Below, piece after piece: positions 6,262 to 12,335 of a DNA stretch of 12,335 bases (position 1 is the stretch's first letter; each line of letters starts with the position of its first letter). Source of the stretch: Thermoplasmata archaeon. GTDB lineage: Archaea > Thermoplasmatota > Thermoplasmata > Thermoplasmatales > B87-G9. The position numbers and the translations under genes are program-made. The DNA lies in the NCBI GenBank assembly GCA_003649695.1, contig QMSR01000017.1:1-12335 (forward strand). Direction: 5' to 3'. Below the pieces are notes generated by a model that had not been told where the DNA came from, did no database searches, and worked only from the letters and a program-made list of their open reading frames with translations.

Positions 6262-8655
6262 ATGGTGATAAAGGGGAGTTCGGCCTTTAAGAGGACCCTG
6301 AAGGAAGGCTGGAAGACCCTGATGTCCAGCCGGATGGGGAAGGTTGGCTTCGCCATTATAGCGGTCTTCGCCTTCATGGCCATCTTCGCTCCCGTCATTG
6401 CCCCCTATCCGGCCAACTACATCGCCCCCGTTACGGACATCTTCGAGTCCCTGGAGTACAAGTTCCCGTACCTCAACGGGAGCTACGTAGGACCGTTCCT
6501 CGCGTACACGCCTGAGATGACCTGGGTAGGGGCGGCTTATCCCAATGGCACCCTACTCGCCTTCTCCCTGTCTAGGGCATTCGCCGGCGAAGACCCCTTC
6601 CAGAACGGCACCATGCTGGTTGCCGAGCCCAACGCCGACGGCGGCAGAATCCTCTCCTACACCCTAAAGTTCTGGTACAACGAGACCGGCAGCCTCAGGT
6701 ATACGGAGGTAGAGGTTGATGTATCCTCCTACAACCTCACCCTCCCCCTCAACTACGCTGCCTTCATAAACCCCAGCTCGGAGATGAGGGTCGACCTCAT
6801 GGTGTCCTTCATAGCGGTCTACAACAACAGCAAGGTGGCGATCATGGACTTCCTCGCCAGCAGGAAGGTTCTGTCGGTAATCGATCTGCCCCAGAGGCTT
6901 GAGGGAGACACGTGGTACGTCCTCGACACCCTCTCTTCCAAGTACTATTATGGCAGCATGACTGCCTGGAGCAAGCGCAGGCACCTGGCCCTGGGGAACG
7001 AGAGCAGGTTCTACATAGTCAATTTTGACTACACTATCAACATATTCCTTGGGACGCTTTACGTTTCCCATGCTTCGGTGGTTGAGGGTAACCTCACCTT
7101 CGCCCCCAAGGGCGGCCAGCTGCTCTACAACTTCTACAGCGTGGTAAACGGGAGTTTCCAGTTCACGACTGAGCTCGTGCTCACGGACGGCTCAACCCTC
7201 TACGCCTTCGACTCCGAGACGGGGAACGTGAGCTGGAACCGGACCTACTCCATTCCAGGCGTGGGCGATTTGGAGATCCTAAATCCCGGGCAACCGCCGA
7301 AGAGCCAGGATCTCCTCGCCATCTTCGTGCCTGTAAGGCACGTTAACACCATAGGTTACATAGTCGTGGATCCCAGGGACGGGAACTACACAGGTCAAAG
7401 CTTCCTGAAGACCTTCAAGTCCAAGCCCGAGTTCCTCTCCGGCCCCCTGGCCACGTCCTACCAGCTCATAGTCGGCGAGAATAACAAGACCTTAGGGGGT
7501 TACTACGACAACGTTCTCATAAGCGTCTGGGACGGGGAAAACACCCAGGTAATGGTCACAACAAGCCTAGGCTACGTGTATGGATCGAACCTCACCAGGG
7601 AGTGGCCCGGCTGGATCGGGAGCTACAAAGGGGTCATGGGGAAGAAGGGCCCCAATGCCATGGTGGCTTACACGGCCTTCAACATGATCTATCACGTGAT
7701 GGAAGATGGGAGCCTCCTCCAGCTGAACGCCACTGGCATGAGCGCGCAGAAGGGGTTGAAGGTATCGGTCCTCTCCTACAGGGATCCCGTAACGCACGGT
7801 CCAAAGCCCATAGACTCGGTCTACTTCCTCGAGTCGCCAACGGGCTACAAGAAGGCCGGGCAGAGGGCGATGTTCGTGATCATAAAGATGGAGAACGGCG
7901 AGCTCTTGATGAGGGGCCTGAAGGGGAGGTACCTCCCACCCCTGCCGCCGAGCCTGAAGCCCAGGCCCTCCGGCAATCGATACATCTTCGGAACGGACTC
8001 CCAGGGCCACGACATCCTTTCCCAGCTTATCTGGGGCAGCAGAGTGGCCTTCGTGGTCGGCGTTCTGGCGGCCTTCGGTAACGTCATGATAGGGACCACC
8101 ATGGGCGTCGTCTCGGCCTTCTACGGCGGGCGCACGGACATGATCATCATGAGGCTCACGGACATCATGCTGACGATACCGTTCCTGCCCATCATCCTCA
8201 TCCTGGTCGCGGTCATTGGGCCGACCATCTGGAACATCATCTTGGTCATAGCGGTCCTGGGCTGGGCGGGCATAGCGAAGGTCATCAGGGCCCAGGCATT
8301 GTCTCTTAAGGCCCGTCCATTCATGGACGCCGCCAGGGTTGCGGGGGCCAGCAACGCCAGGCTCATATTCGTTCACCTCTTCCCGAACGTGCTCCCCTTC
8401 ACCTTCCTCTACATGACCATCGGCGTCGCGAGTGCCATCCTTACTGAGGCATCCCTCAGCTTCCTCGGCCTCGGGGATCCGAGGCACGTGAGCTGGGGAC
8501 AGATGCTGCAGACCCTCCTGACCTCCGGCGCGGTCCTCAGGGCCTGGTGGTGGCTGCTCCCGCCGGGCCTCGCCATCACCCTCCTATCCATGGGATTCTA
8601 CATGCTGGGCAGGGGGTTCGAGGAGATGGTGAACCCGAGGCTCAGGAGGAGGTGA
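6262..8655 (+). CDS. dppC: ABC importer permease DppC/OppC with giant extracellular insertion
   Basis: This is the second permease subunit, 797 residues from ATG 6262, against the usual 280-320. The frame allows GTG starts at 6253 and 6256, but GAGGTG at 6250-6255 is well spaced for ATG 6262. A cytoplasmic N terminus leads into membrane span 1 (GFAIIAVFAFMAIFAPVIAPY). Then come about 520 residues that normal DppC lacks. The family sequence resumes at RYIFGTDSQGHDILSQLIWGSR and continues with four or five more spans, the EAA loop (MDAARVAGASNARLIFVHLF followed by PNVLP) and ASLSFLGLG. All parts needed for a working permease are present, in frame and without stops, so it is an intact protein with an added domain rather than a broken gene. 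It follows dppB by 10 bp, and its last codons contain the ribosome binding site (AGGAGGTGAT) for the downstream ATPase gene. Confidence 0.93.
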   Translation: MVIKGSSAFKRTLKEGWKTLMSSRMGKVGFAIIAVFAFMAIFAPVIAPYPANYIAPVTDIFESLEYKFPYLNGSYVGPFLAYTPEMTWVGAAYPNGTLLAFSLSRAFAGEDPFQNGTMLVAEPNADGGRILSYTLKFWYNETGSLRYTEVEVDVSSYNLTLPLNYAAFINPSSEMRVDLMVSFIAVYNNSKVAIMDFLASRKVLSVIDLPQRLEGDTWYVLDTLSSKYYYGSMTAWSKRRHLALGNESRFYIVNFDYTINIFLGTLYVSHASVVEGNLTFAPKGGQLLYNFYSVVNGSFQFTTELVLTDGSTLYAFDSETGNVSWNRTYSIPGVGDLEILNPGQPPKSQDLLAIFVPVRHVNTIGYIVVDPRDGNYTGQSFLKTFKSKPEFLSGPLATSYQLIVGENNKTLGGYYDNVLISVWDGENTQVMVTTSLGYVYGSNLTREWPGWIGSYKGVMGKKGPNAMVAYTAFNMIYHVMEDGSLLQLNATGMSAQKGLKVSVLSYRDPVTHGPKPIDSVYFLESPTGYKKAGQRAMFVIIKMENGELLMRGLKGRYLPPLPPSLKPRPSGNRYIFGTDSQGHDILSQLIWGSRVAFVVGVLAAFGNVMIGTTMGVVSAFYGGRTDMIIMRLTDIMLTIPFLPIILILVAVIGPTIWNIILVIAVLGWAGIAKVIRAQALSLKARPFMDAARVAGASNARLIFVHLFPNVLPFTFLYMTIGVASAILTEASLSFLGLGDPRHVSWGQMLQTLLTSGAVLRAWWWLLPPGLAITLLSMGFYMLGRGFEEMVNPRLRRR
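6409..7977 (+). other. Extracellular beta-rich, glycosylation-prone domain inserted in DppC loop 1
   Basis: This is the region of DppC between span 1 and the conserved GTDSQGHD segment, about 523 residues. Ordinary DppC proteins have only a few tens of residues here. Topology places it outside the cell. It contains strand-turn patterns typical of PQQ/WD-like propellers, such as STLYAFDSETGNVSWNRTYS, then GYIVVDPRDGNYT, VLISVWDGENTQVMVTTS, and MEDGSLLQLNATG. It holds 15 N-x-S/T sequons and no cysteine that I noticed. Tyr, Asn, Ser and Trp are frequent, as in archaeal surface proteins. A propeller or multi-sandwich fold is my inference; I do not recognise a named family. Confidence 0.75.
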
Positions 8656-8659
8656 TAGA

Positions 8660-9721
8660 GTGGCGGACGTTAAGAGGATTGCGGAACTCATGGAGGCCAG
8701 GAAGCCGGGTGAGGAGATCCTCAGGGTCGAGGATCTGGTGGTGCACTACAAGATCAGGGCAGGCTGGGTGAGGGCCGTCGAGGGAGCGAAGTTTTCTTTG
8801 AACCGCGGCGACACGATGGGCCTCGTTGGGGAGTCCGGCTGCGGGAAGACCACCACCGGTTACTCGATAGCACAGCTTCTCCCCGATAACGCCTACATCA
8901 AGGGCGGGAAGATCCACTTCCTCGGCGAGGAGATACTCTCCAAGACGCTGCTGCCCGACGGCAGGGTCGACAAGTTCAACGAGTACATGAGGAAGCTTAG
9001 GTGGAAGAGGATTTCGTACATCTTCCAGGGGGCCATGAACGCCCTGAACCCCGTCCTCAAGGTGGGAGACCAGATCGTGGAGGCGATCCTGGCCCACGAG
9101 AAGGTGGACGAGGAAACGGCCAGGGAGAGGGTGAAGGAGCTGTACAAGCTGGTCGGGATACCCCCGGACAGGATCGACAACTATCCCCACGAGTACAGCG
9201 GGGGGATGAAGCAGAGGGCGATGATAGCCATGGCCCTGGCCCTGAACCCCGACCTCATCATTGCGGACGAGCCAACTACTGCCCTGGACGTCATCGTCCA
9301 GGACAAGATCCTAGGGGAAATGACCAGGCTCCAGAGGGAGCTGGGTATGACCATGATTATCATAACTCACGACATCTCCATCGTCGCCGAGATCGCGAAC
9401 AAGATGTCCGTCATGTATGCTGGACAGATCGTCGAGAGGGGGACCACGAGGCACATCTTCAAGCGCTTCGCCCACCCCTACACCAAGGGGCTGCTTGGGT
9501 CTTTCCCCAGCATCGTCGGCGAGAAGAGGAGGTTGGAGGCAATACCCGGCTCACCGCCTAACCTCCTGAATCCGCCCAGCGGCTGTCGCTTCCACCCCAG
9601 GTGCCCGTACGCCCAGGAGATCTGCAGGACCGAGGAGCCCCCGGAGGTGGAGGTGGAGCCGGGACACTTCGTTAAGTGTCACTTCGCCGAGAAGTTCTTT
9701 AAGGAGTGGCATGGGGGGTGA
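8660..9721 (+). CDS. dppD: Oligopeptide/dipeptide-type ABC importer ATPase DppD/OppD
   Basis: This 353-residue cytoplasmic ATP-binding subunit drives the importer. Motifs: Walker A GESGCGKT (57-64), Q-loop Q123 in IFQGAMNALNP, signature YSGGMKQR (179-186), Walker B IIADE with D203 and E204, D-loop ALD, H-loop H237 in ITHD. The C-terminal oligopeptide-transporter tail (about 297-342) includes C309, C315, C322 and C340. In a bacterial DppD of this family an equivalent four-cysteine set binds a [4Fe-4S] cluster, so one is plausible here. The start is GTG 8660, preceded by GGAGGTGAT that overlaps the dppC stop codon. It overlaps dppF by 11 bp. Compared with DppF it has the D-type IFQGAMNALNP sequence and a longer N terminus, which supports the D assignment. 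Confidence 0.95.
   Translation: MADVKRIAELMEARKPGEEILRVEDLVVHYKIRAGWVRAVEGAKFSLNRGDTMGLVGESGCGKTTTGYSIAQLLPDNAYIKGGKIHFLGEEILSKTLLPDGRVDKFNEYMRKLRWKRISYIFQGAMNALNPVLKVGDQIVEAILAHEKVDEETARERVKELYKLVGIPPDRIDNYPHEYSGGMKQRAMIAMALALNPDLIIADEPTTALDVIVQDKILGEMTRLQRELGMTMIIITHDISIVAEIANKMSVMYAGQIVERGTTRHIFKRFAHPYTKGLLGSFPSIVGEKRRLEAIPGSPPNLLNPPSGCRFHPRCPYAQEICRTEEPPEVEVEPGHFVKCHFAEKFFKEWHGG
9575..9672 (+). repeat. Repeat copy 1 (dppD tail), direct repeat with 10590-10687
   Basis: These 98 bp match 10590-10687 at the constant offset of 1015 bp. Positions 9575-9631 (57 bp) are identical to 10590-10646 and 9646-9672 (27 bp) are identical to 10661-10687. All six mismatches lie in the 14 bp between. The identical blocks encode PSGCRFHPRCPYAQEICRT and VEVEPGHF. 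Identity includes synonymous positions, unlike the rest of the two genes. Confidence 0.9.
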
Positions 9722-10793
9722 TGGTGTGGAGGACGTGATTGTTAGGGCTGAGGGGCTCAAGAAGTGGTTCGAGCTGAGCGCCAGCTTCTTCTCCCTGAGG
9801 AAGAGGAGGCTCTACGTCAGGGCGGTAGATGGCATCGATCTGGACCTCAAGGAGGGTGAGATCCTGGGCCTCGCGGGTGAGTCAGGCTGCGGGAAGACCA
9901 CCACCGGGAGGCTCCTGGTCAGGCTCGAGGACCCGACGGCGGGGAGCATATGGTTCCAGGGGAAGGACATAGCGAAGCTGAAGGGGAAGGAGCTGAAGTT
10001 CTTCAGGCGCCAGGTCCAGATGATCTTCCAGGACCCATATGAGAGCCTGAACCCTAGGTTCACGGTCCTGAGGACCGTGATGGAGCCCCTGATTATCCAC
10101 AACATCGGTGATACCTACGAGGAAAGGGTGGACATAGTCGCCAAGGCCCTGGAGGAGGTTGAGCTGAAGCCGCCCGAAGACTTCATGTACCGCTTCCCCC
10201 ACGAGCTCTCTGGCGGGCAGAGGCAGAGGGTCGCCATAGCCAGGGCCCTGGTCATAAGGCCCAAGTTCGTGGTAGCCGACGAGCCGGTCTCTATGCTGGA
10301 CGTCTCCATCAGGGCCGGAGTCATGAACCTCATGCTCGACCTCAGGGAGAAGTACAAGATGCCTTGGATCTTCATCACCCACGATCTGGCCGCCGCGAGG
10401 TACATGTCCGACAGGATTGCCATCATGTACCTGGGGAAGATCGTGGAAATCGGGAAAACAGATGATGTGATCCAGAAGGGTTCTCACCCCTACACCCACG
10501 CGCTCCTGCAGGCGGTCCCGGTCCCGGACCCGGACCACGTCAAGGGTGAGGTAGAGATTTACGGAGAGATCCCGAGCCCGATCGACGTTCCCAGCGGCTG
10601 TCGCTTCCACCCCAGGTGCCCGTACGCCCAGGAGATCTGCAGGACCAAGGAGCCGGAGATGGTGGAGGTGGAGCCGGGACACTTCGTCTACTGCCACTTT
10701 GCCAAGGAGTTCTTCGATTACGGCTACGATAGCGAGTTTGCGGAGAAGCTGAAGAAATCATCCTTCCACATCAAATCCCAGACGGCGCAGTAG
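9711..10793 (+). CDS. dppF: Oligopeptide/dipeptide-type ABC importer ATPase DppF/OppF
   Basis: This 360-residue second ATPase pairs with DppD. Motifs: Walker A GESGCGKT (56-63), Q107 in IFQDPYESLNPR (the typical F-type sequence), signature LSGGQRQR (166-173), Walker B VVADE with D190 and E191, H224 in ITHD. The C-terminal tail repeats the four-cysteine pattern of DppD (C297, C303, C310, C328) and continues with about 30 extra charged residues. ATG 9711, inside the end of dppD, has AAGGAG four bases upstream and is preferred; a GTG at 9726 with GGGGGTGAT upstream is a workable alternative and would drop five residues. The next gene begins directly after its TAG stop. Confidence 0.95.
   Translation: MGGDGVEDVIVRAEGLKKWFELSASFFSLRKRRLYVRAVDGIDLDLKEGEILGLAGESGCGKTTTGRLLVRLEDPTAGSIWFQGKDIAKLKGKELKFFRRQVQMIFQDPYESLNPRFTVLRTVMEPLIIHNIGDTYEERVDIVAKALEEVELKPPEDFMYRFPHELSGGQRQRVAIARALVIRPKFVVADEPVSMLDVSIRAGVMNLMLDLREKYKMPWIFITHDLAAARYMSDRIAIMYLGKIVEIGKTDDVIQKGSHPYTHALLQAVPVPDPDHVKGEVEIYGEIPSPIDVPSGCRFHPRCPYAQEICRTKEPEMVEVEPGHFVYCHFAKEFFDYGYDSEFAEKLKKSSFHIKSQTAQ
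10590..10687 (+). repeat. Repeat copy 2 (dppF tail), direct repeat with 9575-9672
   Basis: This is the second copy of the 98-bp segment, 92 of 98 positions identical to copy 1, with one 57-bp block of perfect identity. It encodes the first three cysteines of the Cys-rich ATPase tail. On either side the two ATPase genes differ clearly, apart from short conserved motifs such as the P-loop. Confidence 0.9.
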
Positions 10794-11393
10794 ATGGAAA
10801 GACTGACCATCATCAGGACAGCGTCCCTGGGCCTCATATTAGTCTCACTCTTCGGTCTCATTCTGGCCGAGTGGTCCCTCTGCAGGATCGTCGACACCAG
10901 GTTCTCCGTGGCCGTGAGCTGGAGCATCATCGCGGTGTATGACGGATCCTTCCGCTACGGTGCGGGGGCCAGGCTATACAACAACGGATCCCTGCCCGTA
11001 AGGGTCGCCGAGTTGTGGGTTTTCGTTTACATTCTGGACCCCAACCCATACGGGTCGAAGAGGTACTTGTACGAGGCTTCCCTGGGCGGCAAGAAATTCT
11101 ACAACCTAGGTCAGGAGTACCTGACTCTCGGACGGACCGTGGATCCCGGTGAAAGCGGGGATTTCGACTTTGAAGGGGTGATGACACTGGCGTCCTTGGG
11201 ATCCAAGTCGGAGACGGTCGTAAAGATCCTTTCCGACTATGGGAACTCTACCCCTGTCCTGTATGTCTATGCCGTGTTAAGGGCCGAGATCGAGACCCCC
11301 GGTGGGGGCGAGGAGTGCCCGGCCCAGCTGTGCTTCCTCAGCTTCGAGTCGGGTCCCGCCCCCAAGAGCCCCTCGTTCGGTGGGTATGGATGA
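10794..11393 (+). CDS. Membrane-anchored extracellular protein of unknown function, importer operon
   Basis: This 199-residue protein is not assigned to a known family. One hydrophobic segment at about residues 7-27 (IIRTASLGLILVSLFGLILA) looks like an uncleaved signal anchor, with the rest outside. Residues 35-165 are strand-rich. They contain RLYNNGSLPVRVAELWVFVY, a pattern seen in LEA14/CARDB-like beta-sandwich domains of archaeal surface proteins, so such a fold is a fair guess. Two sequons (N64, N151) and a C175/C180 pair that could form a disulfide support extracellular location. The C-terminal tail is rich in Gly, Pro and Ser. The ATG abuts the dppF TAG with no spacer, and its stop overlaps the next gene, so it belongs to the importer operon. 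It could be an accessory or assembly factor; it lacks the size and features of a substrate-binding protein. Confidence 0.75.
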   Translation: MERLTIIRTASLGLILVSLFGLILAEWSLCRIVDTRFSVAVSWSIIAVYDGSFRYGAGARLYNNGSLPVRVAELWVFVYILDPNPYGSKRYLYEASLGGKKFYNLGQEYLTLGRTVDPGESGDFDFEGVMTLASLGSKSETVVKILSDYGNSTPVLYVYAVLRAEIETPGGGEECPAQLCFLSFESGPAPKSPSFGGYG

Positions 11394-11791
11394 GGGTCAA
11401 GGCCCACCTCCTGGCGGCTGGTTCGGCCATACCCCCAGCGCTCGTCTTCATCTACATGAAGGAGCCATATGTGAGCAGGATTTCATTCATGGGGAATACC
11501 CTGCTCTTCATAGCTCTGATAGCCTTCCTCTCCCTGGCCTTCGGGAGCATGTTCCGCAGATCCTGGGAGGCCATCCTGGCCTCGATCATCTCGGGCATAG
11601 TCTTCGCCCTGATATACCCAATCTTCATGATCATGCCTACCTTGCTCGGGTACGGGGCGCTCATTTCGGTCTCCGACGCATTCTTCGGCTTCTTCAAGAT
11701 CTCCATGATCTACCTGATCTACGTCTACCTACCCATCTCCATCCTCTTCTCCATCGTCGGCTCAACCATGGGAGAGGGGGCCTACGACTAG
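11390..11791 (+). CDS. Four-span membrane protein of unknown function, importer operon
   Basis: This 133-residue hydrophobic protein has predicted spans near residues 5-22, 34-53, 60-88 (long, possibly kinked) and 100-122. I see no transporter, enzyme or channel motif. The ATG at 11390 overlaps the previous TGA as ATGA, the usual sign of translational coupling, and GGTGGG lies upstream. An in-frame ATG at 11315 would add 25 unlikely Pro/Arg-rich residues that read across the previous gene, so it is rejected. It is the last gene of the importer operon, and its TAG shares the palindrome CTAG with the stop of the convergent HD gene. Partnership with the preceding membrane-anchored protein, for example as its membrane platform, is inference. 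Confidence 0.75.
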   Translation: MRVKAHLLAAGSAIPPALVFIYMKEPYVSRISFMGNTLLFIALIAFLSLAFGSMFRRSWEAILASIISGIVFALIYPIFMIMPTLLGYGALISVSDAFFGFFKISMIYLIYVYLPISILFSIVGSTMGEGAYD

Positions 11792-12335
11792 GGATCCCTG
11801 TCCGGGTCGAAGCCGCATCTCCTTTTGATCTCCTCGTTTATCCTCAGGACCCTCTCGGCGACGTGGGGGAGGCCCATCCTCACGTATTTCCTGATGATCC
11901 GGGAGAGGGGCACCTTTCTGCCGCCCTCGATGAGGCTGTCCGCGTGGTTCACGATGAGCTCCTCGACGGTCTCGGGCACATAGTCCTTGTCCTCCAGCCC
12001 AAGCTGAACGGCCTCCTCCCTCGGTACCCCGCCCCCTATGTGGGTCTCGATGATCCTTATGATCTCCTCCGGGAGACCGAGCCTCTTGGCGATCCTCGCG
12101 CCCTCGACCACGTGCCTCGGCTCCCTGGTCACGGCCCTGCCGATGTCGTGCAGGAGGGCCCCCGCAGTGACGATCACCTCGTCGGCCCCGCACTTCCTAG
12201 CAAAGCGCAGGGCCAGCTCCTTCACGGCAATGGAGTGCCTTATGACCTTCTCCGGAACCCCGTCCTCGCGGAGGATCCTCAGGCACTCCTCCTCTGAGGG
12301 GAAGACCTTGATCTTCTTGCCACTCGGGGAGGGGA
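11788..12335 (-). CDS. HD-domain metal-dependent phosphohydrolase, archaeal type (5' end outside window)
   Basis: About 181 residues are visible, and the frame stays open to the window edge with no ATG, GTG or TTG upstream of 12225. The protein therefore begins outside. The GTG at 12225 is internal: the preceding codons read SEEECLRILREDGVPEKV and then IRHSIAV, the typical N terminus of this family with the first metal ligand (H at 12235-12237). The HD pair follows in LLHDIG (12150-12145), then ETHIGGG, and the last aspartate in VNHADSLIEGG. The set H, HD, D is complete, so hydrolase activity on a nucleotide or similar phosphate ester is expected. It resembles the archaeal HDIG family TIGR00295; the substrate is not known to me. 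The gene is convergent with the importer operon, overlapping it by 4 bp. Confidence 0.88.
   Translation of the reverse strand, partial: PSPSGKKIKVFPSEEECLRILREDGVPEKVIRHSIAVKELALRFARKCGADEVIVTAGALLHDIGRAVTREPRHVVEGARIAKRLGLPEEIIRIIETHIGGGVPREEAVQLGLEDKDYVPETVEELIVNHADSLIEGGRKVPLSRIIRKYVRMGLPHVAERVLRINEEIKRRCGFDPDRDP

Noticed and set aside
7567..8487. 306-codon minus-strand open frame opposite dppC
   Set aside because: It is antisense to the conserved second half of the permease, has a composition rich in Arg, Asp, His and Pro typical of shadow frames, and has no recognisable motif.
8837..9907. 23-bp identity between dppD (8837-8859) and dppF (9885-9907)
   Set aside because: It covers the P-loop GCGKTTTG, where protein constraint and biased codon use can explain it; too short to claim conversion.
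11788..12225. HD protein starting at GTG 12225
   Set aside because: The codons upstream encode conserved HD-family sequence, including the first metal-binding His; the real start is beyond the window.
1925..12280. 10-bp palindrome GAGGATCCTC at 1925-1934, 3302-3311, 4563-4572 and 12271-12280
   Set aside because: It lies inside coding sequence and follows from the preferred codons AGG ATC CTC (Arg-Ile-Leu) or its neighbours; no link to promoters.
1..12335. tRNA, rRNA, CRISPR arrays, insertion sequences
   Set aside because: Non-coding space is tiny (at most 60 bp), with no cloverleaf, no regular spaced repeats, no terminal inverted repeats and no transposase-like reading frame.

Overview
This window looks like a high-GC, thermophilic archaeal chromosome. 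The evidence is an archaeal translation cluster (L7Ae, S28e, L24e, aIF5B), a Cdc48-type AAA ATPase, a PRC-barrel protein, an archaeal HTH regulator, AT-rich TATA-like boxes close to start codons, GTG and TTG starts, and heavy use of AGG, ATC and CTC codons. A TACK-type archaeon (Thermoproteota or Korarchaeota-like) is my best guess, but the sequence alone does not fix the phylum.

Layout. Positions 1-681 (+): the 3' end of a Cdc48-like AAA ATPase gene, then a small PRC-barrel gene with its own TATA-like element. Positions 674-5180 (-): a tight six-gene run, read right to left, of an HTH regulator, a divergent TraB/PrgY-like protein, L7Ae, S28e, L24e and aIF5B. The aIF5B gene carries an in-frame 180-residue mini-intein that splits the P-loop between GHVDHGK and T. 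The ndk gene often found between L24e and aIF5B is absent. Positions 5181-5240: a 60-bp AT-rich divergent promoter region. Positions 5241-11791 (+): an oligopeptide/dipeptide-family ABC importer operon (permease B, permease C, ATPase D, ATPase F) followed by two overlapping or abutting small membrane-protein genes. Positions 11788-12335 (-): an HD-domain phosphohydrolase gene whose 5' end lies beyond the window.

The most unusual system is the importer. Its DppC-type permease is about 800 residues instead of the usual 280-320. About 520 residues sit in the first extracellular loop, contain propeller-like repeats, and carry 15 N-glycosylation sequons, while the membrane parts carry none. No substrate-binding protein gene lies next to the operon. 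Two extra membrane-anchored or membrane-embedded proteins, one with an extracellular beta-rich domain, are translationally coupled at its end. Together this suggests an importer with a built-in surface-exposed domain and dedicated accessory proteins. The two ATPase genes also share a 57-bp exact repeat in their Cys-rich tails, which looks like gene conversion.

The window is almost fully coding. No tRNA, rRNA, CRISPR array, insertion sequence or clear intrinsic terminator was seen. The longest non-coding stretches are 60 bp (5181-5240) and 36 bp (376-411).
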